DNA of 64,000 nucleotides, from NCBI GenBank assembly GCA_034336665.1, contig CM067570.1, forward strand, positions 23,517,002 to 23,581,001, in the 5' to 3' direction. This stretch comes from Luscinia megarhynchos (lineage: Eukaryota; Chordata; Aves; Passeriformes; Turdidae). Positions within the stretch are counted from its first letter, which is position 1, and every line of letters starts with the position of its first letter. Position numbers and translations under genes: made by a program. Below, in pieces: positions 1 to 43,272 of the stretch. A model generated the notes under the pieces. It did not search any database and was not told the DNA's origin. It saw only the letters and a list, made by a program, of their open reading frames with translations.

Positions 1-1505
1 CTGGTAGCTGCTGATGTGCTGTAATGGTGACACATTTAATTTCTAAAGGAAAATGCCAACTTTGATGGATGCTTTTACTGCTTTCTGCCAGCCACTGCAT
101 GCAGCACTGACCTTGGCTGTCAAAGTCAATGCCAGCAAGTTTCTACATCGAAAACATAGAGGCATGGGAGTAGCCACCAGGGAAGGAGAGGGAGAAGGTT
201 GGGAGTGCACCCATCAGAGCCAGGGAGTAAACAACCAGCATAGTTATTACTCAGAACATTAGGCTTCTTGTAGCATGACAGGTTTAGACAATATATCCTA
301 AGTTTTTTCAGACTCTGACTGGACAGACATACAGAAATACAGGAGATCTGAGCCTCAGCAGAGTGTCCCCTGTCACCTGGAATGTGCTTATGCACCTGGA
401 TGCTCTGGCTGTTTGCCTTGGAGTCCCCCCACGGTGGGGCTGGGCTTTGCTTTGCAGAAGGCATGTTGAAGTGAGCTTGCTCCGTATCAGCAGGCTGCAT
501 CTGGAGAGTGAGCTCTTTTCAGAAGGAAAAGAAAAACAAGGTTGTGAAGTGTAAGGTCTGTTAGAAAGCAGATGCAAACTTTCTTTGCTTAATTTGGCTG
601 TGGCACCAAAATAAATACAGTATCAGAGCACTGTTTGCTTTCAGGTCTTTGGGCGGGTTTATCTGTTTGTCTAATTAAAAATCCAAATGAAATACACATA
701 ATGTAGGTGCATAAATCATCTGCTTTCACCTTCTTTATGAGTATTATATTTCTGAATTTGTTTTGAGCTTTGAAAGTTAATGCCTTGCTACTTAGAAGTG
801 ACAAGGCTTTGGTTAAACGTGTCTGAGAGACAAGGTGTGGAAACATCTAGGTAAGTGTCAACAAACTTCGGTGTGAACCCAGAGCGGGATTGGACCTGTC
901 ATTTGTGAAGCTTCTGCTGCTCCTTTCAAGCACCATGAGGTTCGGCAAATCCCCTGCCCTTCAGGCAACAACTATGGGAGGGATGGTCCAAAAAAGAATT
1001 AGTGTGAAGAGCCTCTAAAGTGTCAGGACTGGCAAGTGACAGCTAACATAGCTGTCAAGATTTTTTATCTTGGCTCTTCCTGATTCTTCCTGATCATCAA
1101 ATACAACCTTTCACCACTCTCTCTAAGAAGTTTTAAACGTGTAGAAAAATGGCAACAAGTTTTTGCTGCATAAATGAGATTGAATTAATCCATTCAAAAA
1201 TTCAGCTTGTTTTTTCTGGGTGTTGTGCTGAGAAGTCCGTGATTCAGGGGCTTCTGCCCCTGGAGGTATTTGAGCTTTTGCAGTTATGATGTTTTGTTGT
1301 TTTTGTCTGCAAGGTGTATTTATTTAGAGGGCTGGCTGTTTAGGAAGTTATTGCCAGTCGTCAGATGTTTGTGCTTTCTGGGGGCGGAGGGAGGGAAGAA
1401 GGGAGGGAGGGACAACTGCTGCTATCACAAGTTTGTTACATGCTGTAAGGAAGGACATGAAGCAGCAAGTTTTTTAAGTAGTGCTAATTTCTTCTGTGGT
1501 TTCAG
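1..1505 (+). other. ITPRID2: ITPRID2 intron, 5' partial
   Basis: This is the 3' end of the intron before the first coding exon in the window, ending in a TTTCAG acceptor. I looked for the family's N-terminal coding sequence (about 86 residues) and did not find it. The only clear structure is a G-run cluster at 1380-1411. The short ORFs look like chance. Confidence 0.75.
1380..1411 (+). repeat. G-run cluster, possible G-quadruplex
   Basis: Seven G-runs lie in 32 bases: one run of five G, one of two, then five of three, separated by one to five bases. This fits the usual G-quadruplex pattern of four or more GGG runs with short loops. It sits on the sense strand of ITPRID2 about 95 bases before an exon. 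Folding is inferred only. Confidence 0.55.
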
Positions 1506-33701
<32,196 letters not shown>

Positions 33702-33715
33702 AACTGGTACTACAG
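33702..33715 (+). other. ITPRID2: ITPRID2 3' UTR, first part
   Basis: Fourteen bases follow the stop codon before a donor-like TACAG|GTAATC. The distance is short enough that a downstream exon junction should not trigger nonsense-mediated decay. Confidence 0.6.
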
Positions 33716-34116
33716 GTAATCTTTGGGGATCTGCAAGACCCAGGTTTTATTTTTAGTTTAATTGTATTAAATATCATTGCTAACTTAAACCTTGCTTTGT
33801 TTGCATTTTTCCCTTGAAATATAAGTGATCAAAATTGAAGTTCATTAAATACAGAGAATACTGCTAATACTGGATAGATTTAGAAAATCAGCTGGTTTGT
33901 AGTTTGGCCCATTCTACTGTCAGCTTTCATAGAGTGGTCCTTGATTTTTAGTTTCAGCATGCTGTGTGATGACTTTTTATGAGAATGCATCATGCAAGAG
34001 GATTTCTGCAGTTTGCCTGCCTTAGATATGAATAGTATCAAAATACATACTTAAACATAACAAACAAACTTGCAAAAATCTAATTTAGATCTTTATCTTC
34101 CTTTTTTTTCTCTAAG
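33716..34116 (+). other. ITPRID2: ITPRID2 3' UTR intron, probable
   Basis: A 401-bp GT-AG segment ending in a strong pyrimidine tract (CCTTTTTTTTCTCTAAG). If this intron is not spliced, the 3' UTR simply runs on; the sequence alone cannot decide. Confidence 0.55.
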
Positions 34117-34912
34117 GTTGGATGTAAGTCGGAAGTGCTGTGGGATTCTGCTTTGGGCAGCACCCACTGGTGAACGTGTCGAGTTGGTTTTGCTTCAGGA
34201 AGTGTTAAAGCTGCTGAGATGGGCTGCTGTGTTTGGCACTTGTTCTCCAATGTGGACCTTGCCTTGAGTTCATCTGTAAGGACTTAGACACTTTAACATT
34301 ACTTTCCTTAAAGCATCAGTGAAACTGTGTCACTCTGAAAGGTTTTGTATTTATTTGTATGTCCCTGTTGTAAATTTTTATGTAGTTAATTTCTTTGTCT
34401 AATGATGCATCATGAAACTTGAAGATTTCCAGACGTAACCAATTTATAAATAACACGTACACATTCAGCCTAGCTTTTTTTTTAAAAAAAATAGAAAAAA
34501 CCCACAACAACCCCTCCCAAAACACTGACCTCTATGAGGTATTTATTGTGCAATAACTGATCCACTTTAAGAGCTTGAAATAACCAATAATGGTTTCCAC
34601 TGCTGTTACTTAGAGCCACTTCAAAAGAAGGAAAGAATCCTGTTATACAAATTGCTGTTAATTCTTGGGGCGGTTACTATTAGCAGAGTGGTAGAATGAC
34701 ATGAGGTTACTTTTAAAACTACTTAAAGTTCTGACACTGAAAGCCTTATCTTTGTGTAGAAGACAACTTTTAACTAATTTTATTTGCTTCCTTACTGTCT
34801 GCTCATCCCTTTATAGGAAAGTGCCTTATTTAAGCACTGGGGGTGTGTTTTTTTGGTGTTGACTACTTGCAGTCATACCAAGAGAAGTTCTGCTTCATAT
34901 TAACCAAAATGC

Positions 34913-34918
34913 AATAAA
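34913..34918 (+). terminator. Poly(A) signal AATAAA (proximal)
   Basis: AATAAA lies in the ITPRID2 3' UTR with no strongly GT-rich stretch just after it, so it is probably a weaker alternative end. Confidence 0.4.
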
Positions 34919-35111
34919 AATACTATCTTCTGAAAGCAATTAGGATTTGCAACTTGGAATGCATGAATGACCTTGCTTATATTATGGGGAAAATGGAAAA
35001 AAATCTCTTTTCCTTCTCCATCCCTCACAGAGTGTATTTTCAGTCAGCCTAGTGAATATCTGATTGTTTCAATGGAGAAAATTGGAAGTCATTGGAGTTT
35101 TTATGTGGTCA

Positions 35112-35117
35112 AATAAA
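35112..35117 (+). terminator. Poly(A) signal AATAAA (middle)
   Basis: AATAAA in the ITPRID2 3' UTR, followed within about 40 bases by a T-rich stretch. It is a possible alternative end. Confidence 0.4.
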
Positions 35118-35333
35118 CATTTAGTGGATATATAATATCCCTCTTGGCTGCGCTTGAACTCTCTTTATTCCTTTGCCTTTTCCATCTACTGAAACTCTTT
35201 ACACTATGTCAAGGTCTTTAATCAAAAATAGTTTCAGATATTACAATATTATATGAAAAAGTTTATGAAATTTTAAATTGTGTTAGGAAGACACACAAGG
35301 GCTGATTTCTTTTAAAAAAGTGTATATTAAACC

Positions 35334-35339
35334 AATAAA
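35334..35339 (+). terminator. Poly(A) signal AATAAA (distal, likely main)
   Basis: AATAAA is followed about 20-45 bases later by the GT-rich stretch TTTGTGTCAGTGTTTTGTAT, the usual layout of a working vertebrate poly(A) site. A further AATAAA lies at 35403-35408. Confidence 0.6.
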
Positions 35340-35409
35340 ATATTTATTTTGCCTATAATTTGTGTCAGTGTTTTGTATTGTGCCTGGTTTACTCTTAAGC
35401 AAAATAAAA

Positions 35410-36890
35410 GATAGATTTGATCAAGCACAGAATGGGGAACAGCAGGAAAGCTTGGGACTCGGCTTTCAAAAAGCTTTCAGATATTCAGGGACCCTGAAAT
35501 GCGAGAGCAGTGTTGGCACTTAAAACCACTATCTTAAATTTGTTGGTTTGTGTTGCTGGTTCAAGAAGTTGGTTGGTCTTGACCTCTCATCAGAGTTTGT
35601 CCCTGTCAGTAGAGGCAGAGCTTTCTTGAAAACCTTACTCTGCACATTGAAAAGCTGAAACATACACTCTGGCAGCACTGACACGTGGCAATCCATGCAA
35701 GGCAATAAGTAAGTTGCAGTAGATTTCTGCCTTGATTTACAGCTTGCATGAGCACTCAGCTCCATCCCAGAGCACCAGAGGGGATCAGCCAGCTGGACCC
35801 ACATCTGCAACCTCCCTTTGCAAATGCACAAACCCAAAACCTACTCAACCTGCTCCCCTTGTTCCCCAGCCAGATCAATTAACACTCTTGACCCACTTAT
35901 ATAGGTAAAACAGCTCGAAAGTCCTGTGCCTTTGAGCTGTTCAAAGCAGCTTTCAAAGAAAGGTGGTAACTGCAGCTCTCAGGGAGTGATGGAGGAAAGC
36001 AGTTGAGTAGGAGGTGCCAGCAGCATCTTCATGGAGGCTGCAGCCTGACTTCCTGCTGCTCCACCAAGAAAATCACTTGGTAACATCCCAGAGTACTTGA
36101 GGTACTGCATCTTGTAGCTTGTAAGAACATTTGATCCCAGCAGTGTAAATCCTAATGTTTAATATATTCTGAGAAATGAGAAATACTGCCAAATTTTCAT
36201 CCAACTGATGGAAGTCAGATTTCTGAGGTTTGGCTATAATTTAAAATAAAGACATTTCAAAATGACGTTTCTAGAAACTGTACGAAAACTAACGGATATA
36301 AAAGCACCTGTTTTCCCATAATCTGGATAACAAATTTTTGCCATTCTTAAAGACACTTCCAGGTAATATTTTCTGAGTGACACTTATATGTAGGAATGCC
36401 TATAAACTGTTTAAAACAATTATTTTAGTGCATCTATCCTATAGTTAAGTTTGAGCTGGTATTAACTTCTGTTGACAATTCTGTTTGTGCCTTAGGAACA
36501 GCCATCATTATTATTGAACACACACCTCTCCTGGGTGACTCACCATAATGGTTTTCTGGGCATGGACAGTTTTTCTTTCGTTTAATGATTCAAAGTGCTA
36601 CTTTCCTTGCAAATTAAGTGTTGGGGTTTTTTTCTGCCAGCCTGGAATTTTATATGGATTATATGCAAATTCAGACAGCTTTATTAGTGGCTGATAAATA
36701 TTGGTCAATCAAATTTGCAGTGAATAAAGCCAGACAGTATTGCCAGAGATATTTTGGATGCTTTTCTAGAGTTTGCTATGACAGTGACCTTTGTCATTGC
36801 CAGTTGGCTGTAGGAGCAACAGGAGAACCCACCTGATCATGTGGCTTAAAGACTTGTACTATTGGTGGCATTTTGTCTTTTTCAGTCATG
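35410..36890. other. Intergenic region
   Basis: Between the ITPRID2 3' end and the CR1 copy I see no gene, no named repeat and no RNA. The minus-strand open frame at about 35,529-35,837 has no family resemblance. Confidence 0.65.
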
Positions 36891-36899
36891 GGTTGATTC

Positions 36900-38240
36900 A
36901 TATGGCCCTGGGCTTGTTGGAGACAGATGGGGCTCACTGGCTAAAAGGGGTAAAGGATTGTAGCTCTTCAGAAGGGATGGGCCAAGCAGCAGAGGCAGCA
37001 GGGAGTGTTTATTCTGTGCAGAGCCAAGGAGAGTGATGATAAGGTTGAGTGCCTGTGGGTGAGAACTGGGGGGGAAGGCCAGCAAGGCAGAAAGTCCTGG
37101 TGGGAGCCTGTTAGAGACCACCCAGCTGGGATAAGGCGGCCCATGAGCTATTCGATAAAAGCCTGGCTGATGTTTCACAGTCATGTTCCTGTGGGAAGCT
37201 TTAGCTTGCCAGATGTCTCCTGGAAACTGCAGCAGAGGAGAGGAGGCAGTTCTGGAGTATGCAGAAGAGAACTTCCTGACACAACTGGTAAGTAAGACTA
37301 CAAGGGGTGGTGCCCCCTTTACAAACAAAGGCTGGTGGGAGATGCTCAAGACGGCCTCCAATCACAGAACCACAAAACGATAGCTTCTGATTCTTGGTGA
37401 AGTAAGGAGAGGGATCAACAAAACCTCTGCCTTGTACTTCTGGAGAGCAGACTTTGCCCTGTTCAGAACACTGGTTCAGAGAGGCCCTTGGGAATCAGTC
37501 CTTAAAACTAAGGGGTCCAGCAAGCTTATACTTCAAGAAGGAAATCTTAAAGATGCAGAAGCAGACCATCCCCATGTGCTGAAAGAAGAATTGTGGGGAA
37601 GAAGAGCAGCCTGAACAGGGAGCTTTCACTGGAACCCAGAACAAAAGAGACTGGAAGAAGGAGCAGGCAACTCAGGAAGAGCACAAGGATGTCATTAGGT
37701 CATGCAGGAAAAATTATAGGGCAAAAGCTCACCTAGAACTCAAAATGGCCACTGCTGTGAAAGATACTAAAAAGTGGTTTTATAAGTACATGAGCAAGAG
37801 GCAGAATGAGGAAAAGCTCTATCATTTATTGGACATGAGGGGCAAAATTGTCAGCAAGAATGAAGAAAAGGCTGAGGTACTTAATGACTTCTTTCCCTCA
37901 GTCTTTAACAGACAGAGCAGTTATCCTCTGGGCAGTCAGCCCCCTGAGCTGGTAGACAGGGACAGGGAGCAGAACAGACCCCATGCAATCCAGGAAGAAG
38001 CATTTAGTGACCTGCTGTGCCATGTAAACACAAGTCTGTGGGGCAGGTGGGATTCACTTGAGGCACTGATGGAGCTGGTGGAAGAGCTTGCCAAGCCACT
38101 CTCCATCATTTGTCATCAGTTCTGGTTAACCAGAAAAGTCCCAACTTGAGACTGCCCAATGTGACTCCCACCTACAGGAAGTGTTGGAAGGAGAATCCTG
38201 GGAAGCAGAGACCTGTCAGCCTGGCTGATGTTTGTACATT
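36900..38240 (+). mobile_element. CR1-type LINE, decayed ORF2 fragment
   Basis: Translation in shifting plus frames follows CR1 ORF2. First come endonuclease-region pieces (VECLWVR near 37,040, LPDVSW near 37,205, NFLTQLV near 37,270), then a RADFALFRTL piece near 37,445. The clearest part is AKAHLE then MATAVKDTKKWFYKYMSK, KIVSKNEEKAEVLNDFFPSV, PLSII and a piece like PGKQRPVSL near 38,190-38,220, just before the reverse transcriptase core. The several frame changes and stops show it is dead. The end before the RT catalytic motifs suggests internal or 3' truncation. The outer limits are approximate. Confidence 0.8.
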
Positions 38241-39242
38241 GCTTCAGAGTGTGGAGAGCTGTGAATTTCGGAACAGAGGAAGATGGAATAGACAGTGTAA
38301 GTTCTTCTATGCCCAGATAAAGTAACTTTAAACTGATTCTGATTAAAACCATACTGCTGAGGAATTATTATCTTAACTAAAGGGCATAAATAGAAATAGC
38401 TGTATCTTTTTACTTATCTAGGCTTTATGTATCCACATATATAGTTAGTACATAAACAAGTCCAAACCTGATATTTTATGGATAAGAACTGGCAATGGAA
38501 ATTTGAGTTAGGCTGTTTCCAGGCCAACAGCTCTCACTGAATGTCCCACTGGCTCTGTCACTGCTCAGAAAGATTTTCTGTTCTTCTTCTTGACCTGCCT
38601 GTGGCAGCACTTGGTACTCATGAGGCAGATGAGATCTGCTCTACATTCTCCCACCCTTGCAGATTTTAAATTCTTTACATTTTCTATATATAAATAGCAG
38701 ACTGTGTTTCCAGCAGCTCAGTGGGAGTTACCCTGTTTGCAATGCTGTTTTGAAAGAAAAAAATCAGTGTCATTTTGAATATGTAATTTTTTTATTCTTG
38801 GAGGGCTTCTATCTGATTTTAGCACCTAAAAGTGAGGCACAGTGAGAGCCCCAAAGGGAAACCTGTCCATGAGCAGCTCTGGTGTGCAGAGCAAAGGCTA
38901 TGTCCAGTGTTCATGCTTTCTCCCTCTCTTTCTGCTCATGGCCAAGAGCTGTGAAGCTGATGCCCCTGCCTGGGCAAAGGCAGGGAAGAAGCTGTTTGTC
39001 TGTTAGAAAAAGGCAGAAGGAAGGGGCACATTGAGGCCCTTTTGGCTGCAGCAGAAAGCCAATGAGCTCTGCAGCATTTCTCCCTCTGATGCTGCTGGGG
39101 CTGCCCAGCAATATGCTGAGGGGAGAGGGGTCAGCTGGAGAGCCCAGGGAAAGCACAGATCAACAGATATTTGTTAGATCCCTCACATGCTGTAGGAGAA
39201 TAGTTTATAAGGATAGTGAAGGAGGCAATCTTTCCCAATGAA
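38240..39242. other. Intergenic region
   Basis: I see no gene or named repeat here. The sequence is ordinary mixed AT-rich DNA with somewhat higher GC in 38,880-39,160. Confidence 0.65.
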
Positions 39243-39662
39243 TTAGAGCTGTGCTGATTGCTGAGGAGTGGACACAGCCTGGCCTGCCCAGTGAGCATGG
39301 GGGTTATAAAAGATCCAGCTGGTCACAAGGCACAGTTTGAGTTGGAGCTTGAGACCCAGAGTTGCTGCAGTTTGGATGGACCTGCTGGCTGTGCTGGGAG
39401 GAGGGAGGGACATGTGGTTGTGCAAGGGACAGACAAGGTCAGAGGATGCTGTGTGAGGGACAGACAGGGTGGCTGGGAAAGGGACAGATTGGGGTTAGCC
39501 AGTCATGCAGAAACGAAAAGGAAACTTGCAGAGGGAAGGAGTCAGAGCTGTGTGGAGCTGCCTGTGAGGAAAGGAGTCAGAGCTGTGTGGAGTTGCCTGA
39601 GAGAAGGCATGAAAAGCTTTTAACAAAGGGCTGGTGATGATGTCAGTCGTGTCCATCTCGAC
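39243..39662 (+). repeat. Unclassified repeat-like segment, possible LTR
   Basis: A segment with a TATA-like GGTTATAAAAG at 39301-39311, three GGGACAGA motifs between about 39,426 and 39,490, and a 35-bp tandem duplication (39538-39607), ending near CATCTCGACA. The layout resembles the U3/R part of an LTR but I do not recognise the family, and no clear TG...CA ends or target-site duplication were found. Confidence 0.35.
39538..39607. repeat. 35-bp tandem duplication
   Basis: Two copies of a unit beginning GGAGTCAGAGCTGTGTGGAG lie at 39538-39572 and 39573-39607 and differ at a few positions. Confidence 0.8.
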
Positions 39663-42600
39663 ATAATTACTACAACAAATCAGTGGCCACAATGGGTATT
39701 AAAGCTGTATCTAAGAGAAACACTGGAAGAATTGCCACTTTCAAGCTGAGCCCTTGCTCTGCAAGGCAGCCTGTTGGATCAGGGTGCTGTAACTTGGTGC
39801 TTTTCTGCATCTGCACTGACAAATTTAGGAGCCAAAGCATTACTCAGGTGTGTTCTACAATGAACTCCAGCTCTCCTCTCCTCTCAAGAGTGAGGCTGCA
39901 GTAGTCTCTGACCACACCAGAGGAGCTGAGGCAGATCAGAGCCACAACAAAAAACAGGCATCCTTAAATTTCCATCCTAGAAACCTTGTCTTTGTCTGGA
40001 AAGAAGATATAAACCTTTCCTAAGACACCAGGGGAAGTATCTCAAGCAAGAACTATGCCCATAGCTCATTCCTACAGCAGGATATTTTAAAAGGCAGTGC
40101 TTCATACCAAAACATAGCAAATGACATAGGAAGGAAAGATCTTGGACAGTTATTATTATTTTTAATTCCATCATAGTTTTAGCTGAATCATGAAGGCATC
40201 TGAAACTGAAATTGTGGGGAGTGCACTAAAAACAGAAGATGAACTACAAGGATGTATCAGTACTTAAATGTGTTTCAGCTCTTCCCCAGACTGTGATGCA
40301 GACTACAGAAAATGCCAGTGCACTTTGCTTGGAGACTTCTAGTGCTGCAAATTGGTGTAAGAGGGAGCCAAGGTAGGCATGCTGAAATGCTATATCTGAG
40401 TGCTCTCTCAGTGTGCCTCTTATACTATTTTAAAAATACTGTTATTGTATTAGTACATGTGAAGATTGTTGGACAGCCAGCTCCAAATAAACACCAGGAG
40501 AAAAGCTGCAGGAGGCAAATATTTCCACATCACATCATTGGGGGACCTCTCTCCCAGTCCTAGCCAGCCCCATTAAGGATTGGTCCTTGTGTTTTGTTCT
40601 ATCCTGCTGTCTGTCTCCCTTCAGAAGCTGCCGAAAAGTGGTTTTGTTGGTTTGGGTTTTTTGTAAGGCTGTTGAGCTTTTGCCTTATATGCCATTGATA
40701 AAAACGATTCCTTTGGACAGCAACGTCCAGCAATCTAGAGCTGAAACACACTTATAAAATCCTTTGAGCACTTATTATTCTAATAATTTTTACTGTCTGA
40801 ATATGTTTTTTTAAAATTATTTTGTCATTAACATAAGAAATGTTAAGCCTTTGCAATGATAATTATAGCTCTTTTAATCAGTAACATATATTAGAATTGC
40901 AATTGTACAATTTAATACATGAACTTTCATAGATATCTAGAAAAGATATTTTATGGAAAATGAGGGTTTTTTTCTAGAGAAACTTGATATTTAAAATGTA
41001 CCATTTATTAATATTTATGGTAGTAACGCATTTGGAAAACATTTTTATCACATTGTCTGGGGCTGCAAACACAAACATTGTTTTCTTTCAAGTATGAAAA
41101 TTCAAGAGGAAAGCCACAACTTGAGATCCCCAGGTATATCCCCCCAGGTGCAACCCTGTGTACGTGGGTGTGTATCTATCCCTGGTAAGTCTGAAGCTGT
41201 CGTTGAAGATAATGGCACATCTGTGCATGAAATTGTGAAATTGGATAATTGGACTGTCCTGAAAACAGCTCTTTAATTGTCCTGGTGAAAGCAGAGTGTG
41301 CTTTTCTTACTTTAGTGCTTTAGACTTTGTTGTGCCAGCTCAACTGCAACAATTGCACTTCTAATTGTGGAAGACTATGAAGGAAATTGTGTTTTGTCTT
41401 TGTAGGAATAGTGAAGGCTTAAAAATGATCATATGAGTCACAGAATATCAGTGCTTTGACCATCTCTTTCATTTATTGTGGTATATGAAGCTAAGCATTT
41501 CACTTAAGCACGAAAAATGGTGGGACAAAGTATCTCTAGAAGTCCCTGGCCAATCAGACTCTTCTGTGATTCAGAAGTCTAAGTTAAAGCCACCTAAACT
41601 ATCATAAGAAATCGAACAGGAAAGTTGCCAGCTGCTGTCAGCTGTAAACCACTATGGTTCACAGTAGCTTTGATTTGGATGAGGAGGAGAATTTTGGCCC
41701 TCACTGAGAGTTATTTTTGATCATTGAGCCAACTGGATCCTTAACTTAAAGTGTATCCTCACCTCCTATGCTTTATCAGGTTCATCACAAACCAGCTAGT
41801 TTGTGTGCTTGCCTCTGTTCAGAAACAGCCTGATGTTCCCATACTGTGTCGTGACTTTAATTTGTGAAAATCAAAGCCATTTAATGTCTGACTTGCTGAT
41901 TCTGTGTGTGCAGCCAGTGCTTTTCTCATCCTCAACCCTCACTCCTTCCCCACCTCCTCCACTGGCACAGGTGGGAAAGTACTCAGTGACTCAATAAGCC
42001 TGTGGTGAGCTGTGAAAATCCTCAGTGCTCTCTCAGTGCCATGAACAAAGAACATTTTCAGATTCCTCTGAGTTTTTCAAAGACGTAGGTTGAGTCAGTG
42101 ATTGCTGGGTATTGTTTCACACACTTCTTTTGAATTAACATGAAATGATAAGTGTAAATCTATTATATTCACAAAGGAGTACTATTGGTATGACTGACCA
42201 AATTATTTTCCTGGTCTTGGAATGAGGCACAGATTTTGTACCCTTAAGTAGGATTTAGCCTCTGAATTTTAGTCATCCAAAAGCGATTTAGCTAGTCTGA
42301 ATCATCTTTCCTTTTTCTGGAGTTAATGGAGAGAAAATGTCATCTTGAGTAAACACTGTATCCCACTTTACTTGGATAGGATGAGATGCCCATTGAGGTA
42401 CTTAGCATGAGGGAGCCCAGAGAGCTGGCTCACATGTGGGTGGCTGTTCTCAGTATTACTTGGAGTCACGTGAAATGGAGCCCACCAAAAGAAATCACAG
42501 TCTAAATCTGCAAACCCACCAGAGAAGCACCATGAGATTGTGGGCAACTGTAGCATCATCACCAAAAATCTTCCTGTAAGATTTAGTAAAGCTAAAACTG

Positions 42601-42950
42601 TAAGATTTAAAAAATATTTGAAAGAGCAGAGATATGTGAAAAGAGGAGAGTGGTTCTGGCACACTGTAACAGAGATCGAATTTTTGCGTCCACCCCTCCT
42701 GCTACCTCCACCCCCAAAATCTGAAAACTTCCTGATTTGTGTTCATCAATAATTAAGAGCCCATCAGCAATACTCAGAGGGAGCTTGCATTGCACTTCTG
42801 AGCAGGCAGTTAGTAATGCACGGTGGAGAGATCCTCTTTTTCAAATCCCAAGGCTCCAGGCCATGCAATGCTAGTATTGCATTTTCAATTAGCTCCTGAG
42901 TGAATGCTTGGCATATGTAGAAGTGAGCTGGTACACAATTAGCTTATTGT
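39663..42950. other. Intergenic region upstream of PPP1R1C
   Basis: No gene, RNA or named repeat seen. The stretch at 40,780-41,060 is very AT-rich. Regulatory elements of PPP1R1C may lie here but none can be supported from sequence alone. Confidence 0.65.
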
Positions 42951-43191
42951 TCCTTTCAGCTTTCTGCTGAGAGGATCTGAAGGGCTGCTGAAGAGAGGGG
43001 AGAGAGGAAAAAAAAGCAAATAGCCAAGGCAGTGGCATCTCTGTGGATGTGGGATACGGGAGCTGCTGGGCTCGCGCAGATTCCCGAGCTAAGCCGGGAG
43101 CTCCAGCTGCTCCAGCCTGGCTGTGGGGCCGCAGGCACAGACCCAGAGCAGCTGCAGGCTCTCCTCTCCTCTGTCCCGCCTCAGCATCACC
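42951..43191 (+). promoter_or_regulatory. PPP1R1C: PPP1R1C 5' UTR and probable promoter-proximal CpG cluster
   Basis: Base composition turns GC-rich with a local CpG cluster from about 43,055 to 43,320, in an otherwise AT-rich region, just upstream of the start codon. I see no convincing TATA box, so the transcription start cannot be placed. An upstream ATG at 43047 opens a reading frame that overlaps the true start. Confidence 0.5.
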
Positions 43192-43272
43192 ATGGAGCCC
43201 AACAGCCCCAAAAAAATACAGTTTGCTGTGCCCCTGTTCCAGAGCCAGATAGATCCCGAGGCAGCTGAGCAG
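43192..43272 (+). CDS. PPP1R1C: PPP1R1C coding exon 1
   Basis: This exon has 27 codons, MEPNSPKKIQFAVPLFQSQI then DPEAAEQ, nearly identical to human (VPVFQSQIAPEAAEQ). It carries the PP1-docking KIQF motif and ends in phase 0 at GTAAGG. Confidence 0.97.

Larger units (their letters stand above)
34117..35360 (+). other. ITPRID2: ITPRID2 terminal 3' UTR exon, probable
   Basis: The exon is inferred to start after the TCTCTAAG acceptor and to run to one of several poly(A) signals. It is AT-rich, with ATTTA-type motifs (for example near 34,345 and 34,540) and a T9A8 run at about 34,474-34,490. The 3' end is approximate and alternative ends are likely. Confidence 0.55.

Noticed and set aside
43123..43191. 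Upstream in-frame extension of PPP1R1C (23 codons)
   Set aside because: It begins with GTG rather than ATG, and the MEPN start has a strong context and agrees with the family.
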